This document shows positions 1 to 10,961 of a stretch of 64,000 nucleotides of DNA, piece by piece. Every line of letters begins with the position of its first letter. The stretch's first letter is position 1. The DNA comes from Thozetella sp. PMI_491 (lineage: Eukaryota > Ascomycota > Sordariomycetes > Chaetosphaeriales > Chaetosphaeriaceae): positions 336,718-400,717 of the forward strand of contig MU270070.1 in the NCBI GenBank assembly GCA_021432635.1. The letters run 5' to 3'. The notes under the pieces are model-generated. The model did no database searches, was not told where the DNA came from, and saw only the letters and a list, made by a program, of their open reading frames with translations. The position numbers were made by a program, and so were the translations under genes.

Positions 1-1876
1 GCCGTACCCCGGGAATACCGTCGCTACGCTAGCATACCCCCCACAATATGACGATACAACGCGCCGTTCGAGCTCTTGAAGCGGGGGAGCACAGTGGAGA
101 GGTCACCCAAACCCCGCAATCGAACGAGTCAGGGTTCTTGCGGGGAGCTCGGCCATTTTGCCGATGAACGACTGATATTGCAGCCCCAGAAGAGTTAGCA
201 GGAGAAGGAGTCACTACTCATGGGTCTCGTGACGGATACTGGCACAGAGGGGGTCTCCGCTAGCAGTGGGGGTCAACGCTGCGGGAGTCCAGAGTGGGGG
301 AGCGAATCTGAACTGGCTTGTGCACAGTTTGTGGTAGAACAAGTCTGTCGTTTTGTACGCAGTCCGACCGAGCTTATAGCTATGTTCAGTTCAAGTTCGG
401 GGGGAGAAGCCATATCATGCTTAGGGAACGAGTTGTCATGTCGGGGAGCGCGGATATACTCGCAGCATGACGACTCTCCATCTCTAATTCTCAACGGAGC
501 GTACATGAGCGAGACCGAGCTATATTACATGTGGCTGCGAAGCGCAAACTCGTCACAGTGGCACGCTCCGCTGCTAAGCATTTCGCTAAGCACTTGATGG
601 TGTGCTCCCAAGGCCGTCCTTCCGGCTGGGCAGTGGCGCCCAAAGTGACGTCATTCCCACTCTTAGCTTGCGCCTCAAGTTTCCCATTAGCATCAAAAGC
701 GTACTATGGTATATTGTAGCCTGCAATCCGCAACGACACCCCTAAGCTGCTACGGCTATTAATAGCTAAATCTTGGCCAAGGACATCCCTCCATATTTGT
801 GTTATAGAGCATTTGCTATTAATCCAGTGCTTTCACTACCAATGAGTAAAGTCAGCCTCAAACCCAGAGGGCTTCGGGCTTATGGCTCGAATGCAGCAGG
901 ATCCGATCCGATGATGAATTGGCAAAAGCCTTCAGTATAGAACAAAGGATACAATCAGATAGCCTTTCAAATGAGTAGATTTCGGCCCATTATACATATT
1001 ATCCGGTTGTTGTAATACCCTTCTTTAGGAGTAACCCATTCTTGATCTTCCAATCATTCGTCTTTCGCATACGGGCTCTGATACACCCCTTAGTGTCTGT
1101 ACGCTGCTACAGAGTCTCAAGATAGGCAGTGTACCGACTAGCTTCCTATATCGTGTAAGTGCTGGTCCGCCCATTGTCGAGCATTGTCGTCCCCACTGGG
1201 CCGTAACAATAAACTCTTATCGGAAGACACTGGAACACCCTTCTTTCCCCGTTAGGACCTCTCCTCCGAGTTTGGTGGCTCTGGATCAGATGGCGGAATG
1301 ACTAGCCCGATGACGATGCCCGGGCGGCTCTTATCTCGAAAGGTCAAACTACGATGTTTAAGGCGGGGATGGTTGCACCGGTGTGGTGCGCCGAGGCCGT
1401 AACAAACACACCTTCCGCATCGGTGCTTCGGTTCGCCCCGATGGCAACGGCCCCTCATTCCCGGTCGGAGTGGATGCACCCTCGTGGCATCGAGTCCGAC
1501 CGTCGACTGAAGCGGCGCCTGTACCTCCAATGCCGAATACTCGTATATTTCGCTATTTAATAGCGGCATGTGAGCGCCCTTGCGGGCGGCTAAAGCTTAC
1601 CTTGATAGACTCTTCTTAATTAAGTACCTATTCAAAGACGGACTCGGCCACACTAGTTTAGGCACTCGTTAGGCTAAGGGTAACTTTTCGTAGCTGTCTC
1701 CGACCCGATCCTACTCGTGTAAATTTTTAATTTTTTTTCGCTCCTTTAAACGATCTCTGCCCTGTCGATACATTGCTAACTGAAGTATTTCGACAGTACT
1801 CACCTGCGCACTTGATCCGCCACTTTCTCTCTTCTGGTAGCGACTCGTATCTGTGGCATAGACACACATCTCTGCA
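1..1876. other. Intergenic region at the window start, no supported gene
   Basis: Several overlapping short open frames occur on both strands (the longest is 125 codons at 220-597). None has a recognisable motif, a signal peptide or splice sites joining it to another exon. The left edge may hold regulatory DNA of a gene outside the window. I see no repeat or transposon signature. Confidence 0.5.
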
Positions 1877-2425
1877 ATGAAAGGGAGCCTTTTTATCACT
1901 ATTGCAGCCGCGGTTGGCACAGCCGCCGCAGCCAACTTCACCAAAGTCACTTTGGAAGAGCCGCTCAACTGGATCGCCGGCAGACGTCTCTTCCCTGGGA
2001 ACATCATTGCAGGATATCACGACGATTTGGATAACTACACCGCCTCGGCGTGGGCGACATATGTACTTGACCAGTGCAAAGGCTACACAGCCTGCACGTC
2101 GGCCGAGGCATTCCAGGGTATGTGTTTCACTTTCCGCTGCCGTTTAAAGTGATAGCGCCATCTTCCCCGAATTCTACAGCCCTTTGTGCAAGCGATAGAA
2201 ATAGGGCCATAGCCTTATATGTCAAGCCTTGCTTTTTTATCTCTGTCTAAAGGAGAGTGCATATGCTGATCACCTTTTGGGTATACAGCTACCAACAGCG
2301 GGTCAACTGGCGGGCGGTACTGGTTTGGATATGTGTACCGAGGAGGGCCTACCACTATTGCGGACTACGTAAGGGACGAAGGGGTTACTGATTCCGTTGC
2401 TTACACAATTGTGCTTGATGCTTAA
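1877..2425 (+). CDS. Small secreted protein, candidate effector (2 exons, 125 aa)
   Basis: Exons are 1877-2117 and 2289-2425. The intron 2118-2288 opens GTATGT and ends ATACAG in phase 1, and the frame closes cleanly at TAA 2423-2425. The protein starts with a typical signal peptide (MKGSLFITIAAAVGTAAAA, cleavage after about residue 19). The mature part is about 106 residues, rich in Gly, Tyr and Asp, with two close cysteines in the segment DQCKGYTAC. It is therefore predicted to be secreted, but I do not recognise a named family or enzyme motif. It converges on the Zn2Cys6 regulator downstream. Size, secretion and lack of known domains fit the loose class of fungal effector-like proteins, which is inference. 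The gene model is fairly secure because splicing gives a continuous frame with sensible composition. Confidence 0.72.
2118..2288 (+). other. Intron of the small secreted protein gene
   Basis: Donor GTATGT, acceptor ATACAG, 171 nt, phase 1. Reading through it meets stops, whereas splicing keeps one frame to the stop codon. Confidence 0.7.
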
Positions 2426-2846
2426 CATTTGAAGCGCCTATGGGCTGCCTTTGGATCTCGCCCGGGATTTGCTAGCCCGTAATGTAGATACCAGAACCGC
2501 CAGACTGCCCGTAGCAATAGAGAACCATTGTACTGTACCCAGGATCTCCTTAGGGTGGGGGATTTTGTAGTAGCAGATACAGCAAGAAGGCGCGAGTTCA
2601 GCAAATATATGAGGCTCTTGTAGGGATGCTCTCTGGCAGTGCTACAAGTCATAGGGCCGTCAACTACACTTACAACATTTAACTTTGAGTGTATGCGTCT
2701 GGTCACATATTGCATTTGGCAATGAGAGCTTAACACTTCGAAATTATGTACACAGGGTATACAACTTTGTAACGCCAGAGATGCACGTCTCGGGCCACAA
2801 CCGAAAAATACAGAATTAGCTTTTTGCCGATAAACAACCTGCCAAG
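2426..2846. other. Convergent intergenic spacer
   Basis: About 420 bases between the stop codons of the secreted protein gene and the facing regulator gene. It presumably holds both 3' ends. Open frames here are shadows or chance. Confidence 0.5.
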
Positions 2847-4875
2847 TCACCTCGCCTCGGCGCCGCCGTCCGGCTCTGGAGTATCTCCTGATACGGAGAC
2901 CTCTCGGATGACGACATGCTCCTCTTCTTGGGAGTATCGTGGTACAGAGATGCCTTTCGACTGCATGATTGTGATCACGTCGCGGAGCCATGCCAGCTCG
3001 CGGGTCCAGTCGCCCGGAGTGCGACTCCAGATCGCTCGCAGGACCCTGAGTGCCGGAAACAAAGTATTCGGTCCCAAGCAGCGTGTCTCATTGTCTAGGA
3101 AGTACTCCGCGGACCGACAGATCTCGTAAGCCACGGTTCGGCCCCACTCGATCCTCGAACCAAGAGGGGGAAGTTGATCCGGGTCAAAGTGACGAAGGCA
3201 TGCAGCTGCCTCCAACTCCGTTGCCCCTAAAGGCTCCTTCGTCTCTTTTTCCTTTCCTTTCTCTTGGGTCCTAGGCTCGGGGCAAGTACACGGTGCCAAG
3301 CGGCGAAGGGCGGCGTTCTCCTTCAAGAGACCTAGACCGCGATACAAGCGGCACAGATGCTGGCTGAGGATCACTGATGTCATCCAGTACAGGACGAGAT
3401 TCTGACCGACGAAGAAACTGCAGAAGCGATAGGACACGGGGAATAGCCTTCCGGACTTGGGATTGTCGGCAGCCGTGTCGATAGTGGAAAGCACTGGTCG
3501 ATAGAGCGGCCCGCGGACCGAGGCGTTGATTCGGGAAAACCATTCTTGCAAGGTGGCGTCAAAGCCCCAGCACATCTGAACGGATCTCAAGATGCCCTTC
3601 ATCTTCAGTAGCGGCATTTCCTCGCGCTGGGCGACGTCGGTTTGGGCCAAGATGCGCGGAATGACTAGCAGTATGTCGACAATCTTGTCAAACAAATCCT
3701 TTCGTTGAGACACCCATGGCAGTGTGAGCCAGTCTTCATCGGCTAAGAAGCTGGGAGACTTGTCTGCTATCGCTCGAAGAGCCTAAGAGTCCCTGTTGTC
3801 AGCAACATGATGGCTTTTTGACGAGTGGATGGAGTTTGGATGAGCTAATGAAGGAGCAGAGAGATTAGGCAGAGAGGGCGTGGAAGAAGAACTGAGGGGA
3901 AGGGGAGAGGGAGGGCTGTGGGTCGTACTGTATGCATGCGAAGGGCACGGAAGACCCCATGTGCAAGGCCAAACACATGCACTGCAGGGCCGCGATACTT
4001 CAGGAGCTCCATAGCACCGCGGTAGTGGTACTCGTAGCCCTGAAGTAGGCCGCCGGGACACTCCGTGAACTCGTAGAAGGCCAGAGCCATGGCGGCAGCG
4101 AGGGTCTGGTCGCTGTTCCGGAGGGTCGGGTGACACAGGGCGTTCTGCATCTCGCGGAGGGTTCCACCATACTGGATCAAACTCTGCTGCCGGAGGTTCG
4201 CGTGCTGATCCTGAATGCCGAGTCGGGCAGCACAAGTGGCCAGGATGGCACCTTCGAGAGCGGGACTGGCATCTTCGACATCCACGAGGTGCAGGAGCCA
4301 GTTGCGTTGCTTCGGGGCGATATGTTTACTGGCGCGGAGGACCTCGGGGGGGAAGTACGAGGTTAGGTAGAGCGAGAGCAGATGCTGCCGGAAAGCGCTA
4401 CGGGCCGAGATCTGGCGGGGGAAAGAGACTGGGCGGCGGTGCTGTTGGTGAGAGGAAGAGGGACGGGCGGACATGCGAGGGGGTCTCGGCCTGCCACTCC
4501 TCGGATCCGATAGCGATTGGGCATCGGCGGACGACCGCTTCTCTACGAGGCCGCGCTTGGTACGGCGGGCGGTGGCATCAGCCTGGCTGGCCGGTTGGTC
4601 TGTCTCAGGGCTCGCCGTTTTAGCCAGCGCTGCTGCATCCCCGCGCAGGTACCCGGGGCAGCGCTGTTTGGATGCGACGCAGTTATGGCAGCTCGGCTCC
4701 TCGAGGCCGCACTGTGTCCGTGTTAACAAGGCGGTGCTAGGCCAATTAGGATTAGGTAGCGAGATAAAGGAGAACCAGGAAGAAGCAAAGGAAGGGAGCT
4801 ACGTGCGTTGAGTCTCGTCTGTCTGCAGGGGCGACAAGCGGCTACAGCGTCCGAGCCGTCGGCAGCTGCTGCCAT
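2847..4875 (-). CDS. Zn2Cys6 transcription factor, Fungal_trans_2-like (3 exons, 595 aa)
   Basis: Exons on the minus strand are 4875-4807, 4711-3929 and 3782-2847. The start MAAAADGSDAVAA leads straight into the zinc cluster: C14, C17, C24, C31, C34, C41, spaced C-x2-C-x6-C-x6-C-x2-C-x6-C, the exact binuclear cluster of Gal4-type regulators. The body resembles the PF11951 fungal regulator domain, with segments such as LLSLYLTSYFPPEV, CPGGLLQGYEYHYRGAMELL and FLADEDWLTLPW. Intron 2 (3928-3783) is GTACGA..TTAG in phase 0. Intron 1 (4806-4712) begins GC, not GT, and lies exactly between residue N23 and C24. No GT donor nearby restores both the frame and the third cysteine. The protein should act in the nucleus as a DNA-binding regulator; its targets are unknown. 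An upstream in-frame start at 5073 would add a basic, low-quality extension and was not used. Confidence 0.85.
4712..4806 (-). other. Probable GC-AG intron inside the zinc cluster
   Basis: On the minus strand the donor reads AAC|GCACGT and the acceptor GGACACAG|TGC. Possible branch sites (CTAATCC, CTAATTGG) lie about 20-30 nt upstream of the acceptor. Removing these 95 nt gives a perfect six-cysteine cluster. The GT 4 nt further on gives a frame that destroys it. Confidence 0.7.
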
Positions 4876-6400
4876 TCTGTGGGTGGGGGAGCCCTTGGGG
4901 AGCTCCCACGCTCGGTCGCACGGGGACCTGGCTGGGCAGCCGCCAACGTCAGCGACGCGAGATATGCCCAAGTTTTCCTGATCTAGGCGCGCGATATTGA
5001 TTCCACTTCTAGTGGATTTGCGCGCTGCGTCGTGGCTGGGAGGTCCGGCACGCCCTGAGGCACGGCTCCTCATCTTGACATCTCCCTCGCATCAAGCTTA
5101 ACCTAATTTGGCTCAGGCACGTCTGGCAGCCCCTGGTAAGCGTAAGACGGGCTTGGTTTGAGCCGACCCAACTGTAAAAGCCTATCGTAGAGGACCCTAG
5201 CAGCAAGATGATAAAGGAGAGTAGCCCTAGAAGGTAATTGATGGTTTGGATCGATGGACTTGCCAAGACTCGCCAATCTCCGCCAACCAGAGGAGATGCG
5301 GCTCTTCTCGATGGTAAGCCACTGGTGTGAAAGTGCTGCTCTCTATTCGGACTGGATCTTTTACCCTAACTCTCTATGTCGGATCTGCTAGGTATAGAGT
5401 ATATTGCCTCCTAGCGATTGGAACACACTAATAGAATAGATCCTTTCTCGGGTGGCGATCATTTCAGCGATATAAATGATGCCTCAGCTATATCTTTTCA
5501 TCCCCTGTTCGCCTATCCAGGGGCGGTACGTAGAATGCTACGTCATGGGCGATGAAAATGCAAGACACAGCAGTAGAGCGTATCTCCAACTTAGGTGCTT
5601 CAAGCTGACACTTAGTCGCAGGCCCTTTCTAAACTCCTTTAGCATGCCGTCTCACGGATGACAGGGTTAACATCGGCTTATGTTCTCTCTGCGATTGATG
5701 TAAGCTCGGAAGAGAAGAGCATCGCCGCACTCCCTCCAGCCCCCAAAAAGGCGTTGCCGAGGTGCCGTAGTTTTGAGATTCCACGACTTCGCACATACTA
5801 ACGACTTAAGTCTGTTCGCCGCCACATTCCGGCCACATTTCCTCTGAGGCGGCGGGTGGCGCGAGCTCCCTCTGAGCCCCTGCTGTGTCAGGACCAACTT
5901 GGGATGGCTGATCCTGTATCGCACAATGAGCCTTGTTGTTGGTGCCTCGAGCGGCGTCGTATGGATGTCTTTTCTCGGAGGAGTCATGAGTGCTTCGGTA
6001 TTTGCGTATTGGGTGTATTCTGGTTTCCCGCCGCGACTCCACTGCCTCATCCGCGGCTATGCTGCGCCTTCTCATTCGCTCTCGTGATATTTTGAGGAAC
6101 AGCGATTATCACGCGGCCACCCAAGTAAGCAAACGTAGCACGGCTTAGTCGATACCATTGGTCACAAGCACTGAATCCTTCTTGCCTCCAATTGCAGCGC
6201 ACTATTCATACGAAATCGGTATACTGTGACCTGTATAAATTCTACAATACCCTACGCACCTTCATATTTACGCAACACTCCACTATCAAAATAACCCAAA
6301 CGATTTTCAATCATACAATCGATCTAGAAGCCAACTGTGCTCTGAAATATCATATCTAAAGCATAGCAGAGACTCCGTGCCCCACCAACCACCGCCCAAC
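4876..6400. other. Divergent intergenic region between the regulator and the GH128 gene
   Basis: About 1.5 kb with scattered short frames. One at 5009-5266 (minus) encodes a hydrophobic stretch, but it lies in the regulator's promoter and has no other support. The right end carries a TATA-like element for the GH128 gene. No repeat seen. Confidence 0.5.
6234..6239 (+). promoter_or_regulatory. TATA-like element upstream of the GH128 gene
   Basis: TATAAA lies 162 bases before the ATG at 6401 and is followed by a C/A-rich leader, as is common in fungal promoters. It is placed by sequence only. Confidence 0.35.
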
Positions 6401-7156
6401 ATGACCATCAAGAAGCGCTGTCTCCTCTGGGACTACACCAACACTCGCGATTGCCCGCACGCGATCGACCAGCTGTTCTCAGACAAAAACCTTGTCTTCC
6501 GCTCCGTCTCTAACTGGAATGCCTGGTACCCACAAGAACTTGCCAAGCGCCTGCCTTTTTACCCGCAGGTACGCACCCCGGCGCAGCTGGGCGGCGACGA
6601 ATGGACGTGGCTCCGCGACGGCGCGTTCCCCTACGACACCATTCTCTTTTACAACGAGCCAGAGCGCCAGAACATTTCGGCAGCCGACGCCGCCGAGAAG
6701 TGGCACTCGCAGATGGTCGGCGTGCTCCGCATGCAGAAGGGCAAAAAGCTGATCGGCCCCAGCTGCGCGAGCGACGACGCCGGCACCAAGTGGCTGGCCG
6801 ACTTCATGGTCCGCATGGGAACCAACAGGCCCGACTTCCTGGGCCTGCACTACTACGGCACCGACCCTGAGGCGTGCAAGCGCTACCTCACCCAGATGCA
6901 CGACAAGTACCACCTGCCCGTGGTGGTGAGCGAGATCGCCTGCATAGACCGGGACGCGAAGAAGGTGGAGCACTTCACGGCTGTCATGGCGAACTGGATG
7001 GACAAGACGGACTGGGTGCACGAGTACGCCTTCTTCGGCTGCATGCGCCACGTCGCCGACAACTTTGTGAGCCCCGCGGCGCAGCTGATGGACCAGAATG
7101 GCAAGTTTACGCCGCTGATGAAGAGGCTCATGACGGAGCAGCCCATGAAGGAGTAA
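6401..7156 (+). CDS. GH128 family glucanase-like protein (asl1-type), 251 aa
   Basis: Single exon. The start is the ATG at 6401 in good context (CCCAACATGACC); the frame is open upstream but has only a GTG. The sequence matches the GH128 'Glyco_hydro_cc' family, whose characterised members cleave beta-1,3-glucan. Visible signatures are RCLLWDYTN at the N-terminus, FYNEPE with the likely acid/base E86, LGLHYYG at about 148-153, and VVVSEIAC with the likely nucleophile E178. The family is a TIM barrel of roughly 240-280 residues, so the protein is full length. No signal peptide or membrane segment is seen, unlike many secreted relatives, so it probably acts inside the cell or leaves by another route. 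The role (cell-wall glucan turnover) is inferred from the family. High G+C third positions and no intron distinguish it from its neighbours. Confidence 0.85.
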   Translation: MTIKKRCLLWDYTNTRDCPHAIDQLFSDKNLVFRSVSNWNAWYPQELAKRLPFYPQVRTPAQLGGDEWTWLRDGAFPYDTILFYNEPERQNISAADAAEKWHSQMVGVLRMQKGKKLIGPSCASDDAGTKWLADFMVRMGTNRPDFLGLHYYGTDPEACKRYLTQMHDKYHLPVVVSEIACIDRDAKKVEHFTAVMANWMDKTDWVHEYAFFGCMRHVADNFVSPAAQLMDQNGKFTPLMKRLMTEQPMKE

Positions 7157-7798
7157 GCATCAGGTGCAAGCAGTGCGATATTGATCAATGGTGTTCCCGG
7201 CTTTATTCCTCCTTTCTTGGGTATTAGACCGCGGTCTCTACTTGCACTTAATAAACTTCAATACTGTGTTTAGCCAAGGTACCGGAATTCTCCATAGCAA
7301 CGTAGGTAACTTTTCAAGCAACCAGCCAGCTAGCCCTTAATCCTATGTTAAAGGGAAATAATAGCACAATTTGCGCTCAAGTAGACCGACTATATTCCAG
7401 TGATCGACAATCATTAGACCTAGAGAAGCCCTATCGATAATAGCGGATTAACAAACCCCCGCCTCACGTTGCTGCTAGTGCATTCTAAGCTCTAAAGTAT
7501 AACCCTAAATCAACCAACTGCGCTGGCAGCTAAATCATTACTAATAAAAAGGAGTGAAGACCACTTAGCGCTGGCCGCCAAATGTGATCTTTCTATCTCA
7601 AGTTTGCGAATCCCATCCGCTTCTGAGTCACATATCGATGCGGATAGACATATATACTTGCCAATAGTTCGACTTTTCGAGATCTAGCTTCGCCGGCTAC
7701 AGAATATAAGATCTACACGTGCGACCTGCATCGCCCTTCAGCAACTGTCAAAAGGTCCAGCTGGGCTCGATCGAGGTTGCTTTCTCGCAATCGAAGTT
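7157..7798. other. Intergenic region, A+T-rich
   Basis: About 640 bases of A+T-rich DNA without a supported frame, between the GH128 and GNAT genes on the same strand. It should hold the GH128 3' end and the GNAT promoter. Confidence 0.5.
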
Positions 7799-8284
7799 AT
7801 GGCGGAGCCTGCTGTGGCGCCCACTCCAGGTCCTCGCATCGAAAAAGCGAAACCTGAAAATGTCACAAAAATAAAGGCCATGGTCGACGCCGCGTATTCC
7901 AAATATATCCCTCGCATCGGCAAGCCCCCGGCCCCCATGCTGGCAGATTACAACAAGGTCATCGAGGCGAACGATGTTTTCGTCCTCCAGCCCGACGACG
8001 GCGACGTCATCGGTTCTATTATTCTTACCATTGAGGACGGCGCAGACTCAGTCAAGGTCAACAACCTGGTAGTGGATCCCGCCGCGCAGGGCCGCGGCTA
8101 CGGGCGCGTGCTCATGGCCTTCGCCGAGAACTTCGCGAAGGAGCGCGGCTATGCTGCCTTGACCTTGTTCACAAATGTCATGATGCACGAGAACATGGTT
8201 TTGTACCCAAAACTGGGCTTTGTGGAGACTGGTAGAAAGACAGAGGATGGTTACCAGCGCGTCTACTATCGGAAGGAAATATGA
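7799..8284 (+). CDS. GNAT family N-acetyltransferase, 161 aa
   Basis: Single exon, starting at ATG 7799. The acetyl-CoA binding motif A is clear: VNNLVVDPAAQGRGYGRVLM, with the pyrophosphate loop Q97-G-R-G-Y-G102. Upstream, DVIGSIILTIEDG forms the usual central strand. Downstream, the LTLFTNVMMHENMVLYPKLGF segment is the C-terminal helix and strand with the conserved Tyr found in small-molecule acetyltransferases. Length and architecture fit a single-domain cytosolic GNAT (PF00583/PF13508). The acceptor substrate cannot be deduced. The gene runs with GH128 and converges on the peroxidase gene, with stops 79 bases apart. The compact intronless form resembles bacterial relatives, but that alone does not show transfer. 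Confidence 0.88.
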   Translation: MAEPAVAPTPGPRIEKAKPENVTKIKAMVDAAYSKYIPRIGKPPAPMLADYNKVIEANDVFVLQPDDGDVIGSIILTIEDGADSVKVNNLVVDPAAQGRGYGRVLMAFAENFAKERGYAALTLFTNVMMHENMVLYPKLGFVETGRKTEDGYQRVYYRKEI

Positions 8285-8363
8285 CTTTAGATCATCGAGA
8301 AGGCTCATGGATATCTAGGTACTTAGCTATTAAGCTAATACGTCTCAGCTACTACGTCGTGGA

Positions 8364-10219
8364 TCAGCATCCTGGGAGACGTCTCCAGGGAAAGAATGAA
8401 ACATCGGCATCCCCTCCTTCGCGCTTTCCATGCACGCTGTAGGACATGGCGACAGAGAATCGCTTCCCTGCAACGTTCATGGCTCCGCTGTACAAGGAAT
8501 ACCCGGTCCCTGGTAGCTCTCCGGTCTTGGTCATAGCAAATGTTGTCGGCTCGAATCTGGGAACGACTGAACCAGGCTGCTCGGTAGGAATATCTACTGT
8601 AAAGTTGACCGACGAGAAGTTTGCCTCGTCCAAGACCTGCGGGAAATTAGTGTTGTCTTGGCACGACTTTAATTGGGGCCTAGTTTGACTCACCGCAGCC
8701 GTGATGTTCATGATATACCCCTGGCTTAACGAGGCGCAGGAAGACTTTATCTGAGGTATGATATCTGTGGCGAGCGGGAATCCGTTACCATTGTTGTCAT
8801 ATGTCGTTGAGTTGCCGGAAGAGTCCACTACTTCAATAGTGAAGGAAGAAGCACCCAAGACAGCGGGGACCGAGGTGGTGAACTCAAACCACCCAAACGT
8901 AGGAGAGTATGGATATAATCCGTTCCCATTCCCGACATAGTTCGCCGAAACAGGCAAATAGTCTGAATCACCAGAAGCGACTCGAGGTTTGAAGTGAAGA
9001 ATGACCTTGTTTTGGCTCACGAAGCCCATGACCTACAATGTGCGTCGGTTAGTCAGGCATACATGGAGCAAGATGCTACAATATCACTCACTCGGATCTC
9101 TCCAGTGATCGTCATGTTCCCGTTCGAGTCAACCTTGATCTCAATGTTGTCCGGTTTAACAGGGACTGGATCGATGGGAGCCGAGAGTTCCACATCCTTA
9201 GGAACAGTGTTAAGCATGCGCTCAAAGAGGGAGCTGCACGTGTCCAAAAAGAAGTCATTGGAGGCGGCCATTTCTCTGATCAAGCCGCTACCATCTGCAT
9301 TAAAGATACGGAAGTCGGAGCGAGTGGTCTCGTTTGGCCCAAACGCTAAGGCGTTTTGGGAGCTGTTCTGGAGAAACTGAATGGCCCTGATGCGCGTGAG
9401 CTTCATGCTAGGAAATGTGTAACGGGTAAGGTGTGTTGCTCACACCGAGTTGTCTAGCTGTGTCACGGTACCATCAAAGTTTTGCCTACTCTCGGTGTTG
9501 CTCTGTTGTAGGAAGGGTCAGCGTGAGCCCAAAGCTGGGTTCGTGGGTAAGCATACGGTATCGTTCAGTTCTGGGACAATTTGGGGGAAGTCGACGCCGT
9601 GCACTCCCCCCAGAGAGTGGCCACACGCTACGAGCGCAATCATTTCCGTAGTATTGAACCCTTGTTTCGCGAATTTGGATGTATGCGACTCGAGATTTTC
9701 CTCGGGCCTCGGTACACCCTCCGGGCCCGGTCCCGTGGCGTCGATCCTGCCTCCCCGTAGGGGGATGAAGGTTGGTGCGCGATCTGCACTGATGGTGCAG
9801 GCGGTGACTGACATGACCACTCCGAGTGCGATCAGGTCAGCCATCGACGAACCAGTGCTCATGAATGGTAGAAAGGCATTGATGGCGTCGATGAAGCCCT
9901 TCCCGACGTTCTCCGGGCGACCAAGCTCAAACGAAATGCTTGCATCTAACCCCCCGGTTCCAGCTTCGATGTCCGCTGTTGACATGTCGTGATAGGCGGT
10001 GCGAATCCATTCTGCTGTGTTTGTCCTCCCGGTTTCGGCGAAGTTGTCCTTGAAGCCGCATGTTTTCACGACGAGGCCGAAGGAAAGCCCGTTGTGGCCG
10101 ATTTGCTGGTAATAAACCGACTCCAAGAAGTCAGTCTGGGCTGGCCAGGTGTATGCCCACGACCGGGTGACGAGGGCAAGAGCCCCAAGCCCCAACCAGA
10201 GCCCAGATTCTCGCACCAT
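8364..10219 (-). CDS. Secreted heme peroxidase, plant/fungal superfamily (5 exons, 549 aa)
   Basis: Exons (minus) are 10219-9557, 9502-9444, 9407-9092, 9032-8694 and 8636-8364. All four introns have GT..AG ends and join in frame. The N-terminus MVRESGLWLGLGALALVTRSWA is a signal peptide. The distal heme pocket is WIRTAYHDMST with R73 and H77. The substrate/haem face GTGGLDASISFE (87-98) parallels the GGADGS region of class I/II peroxidases. The proximal ligand is in ALVACGHSLGG with H201. The catalytic domain covers about residues 25-330. The last 200 or so residues are beta-rich (VFGF/ILHFKP, FGWFEFTT, SFTIEVVD, VNFTVDIPTEQPG) and match no domain I can name. It likely oxidises phenolic or other small molecules outside the cell using H2O2. 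The final intron (57 nt, 8693-8637) is a multiple of three without a stop, so its retention would also give protein. A donor-like GTGAGT just upstream of the ATG suggests a 5' UTR intron. Confidence 0.82.
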
Positions 10220-10961
10220 TGCTTTTTGCCGAACTGAGACTAAACTCACCTCAAGAGGTTGAGAGAGCGATGCGGCTCAAGGGCCTTTAAATTTTGCATT
10301 CGCCTTACGTGGCTGTCTATGGACACCGAACACCACATCCTCTCGTCGTATGAGTTCATAAGAGGCTAGACGCAGTCGGCATCTCATCGAAGGATTTGCA
10401 TATACGAAAGTAGCTTGTCTAGCTAATAACAACATGGCGCTTTGGGGGTGGTAATACTAGCTCCTTGCAGGGGCAAGACCCACCCTAGTCATCCTGTGAG
10501 ACGTGACAATAGCGCATTAAAAGCGCATTCCTGGCTTACCTCGGAGGAATTAAATAACGGTCCGTTTGAGTGCTGAGCCGCCCCCCTTATTAACGCTCAG
10601 CATTAATTACGGATAAGTCCCACTTTCAGAGTGGATCGAAGCTTTTATCCGATCGCATGAAGACATAAAGACTAGGTTCTGTGATTTGGGGAGTTTGCTC
10701 ATAACCTTTACAATCGATAATGAACATGTTGGGTTAACATATGGTATTTGACTAAGGCCCAACAGCAGTCTGTGCAAAGACAAGTGCCGAGCGACTACTG
10801 TAGGACTCTGGGGGGGGGGGGGGGGGGAGGTGGCAGCCTTGCTGGAACCTCGAGAGCGGACGTTTGGTAATATACGGTTCGTGAAGACATTTCCATTTTA
10901 CTACCCTTTGCGACCGTGAGCGTCAACCAGGAATTTGGGGACGGGCGTGTAACTGCCTCTC
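10220..10961. other. Intergenic region with an 18-G tract
   Basis: About 740 bases between two minus-strand genes. It holds the peroxidase promoter, the 3' end of the glycosyltransferase gene and a poly-G run. No coding frame is supported. Confidence 0.5.
10810..10827 (+). repeat. Poly-G homopolymer, 18 bases
   Basis: An uninterrupted run of 18 G lies just downstream of the glycosyltransferase stop codon. Length may be variable or affected by sequencing error. Confidence 0.85.

Noticed and set aside
220-597. 125-codon frame at the window start
   Set aside because: Composition is unlike protein, and there is no motif, signal peptide or splice evidence.
5009-5266. Short minus-strand frame with a hydrophobic segment
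   Set aside because: It lies in the regulator's upstream region, has no family match and no splice link. The hydrophobic stretch comes from T/A-rich DNA.
6479-7051. A 190-codon antisense frame over the GH128 gene
   Set aside because: High-G+C coding DNA often leaves the opposite strand open. The translation has no motif, and the sense strand is a clear GH128 protein.
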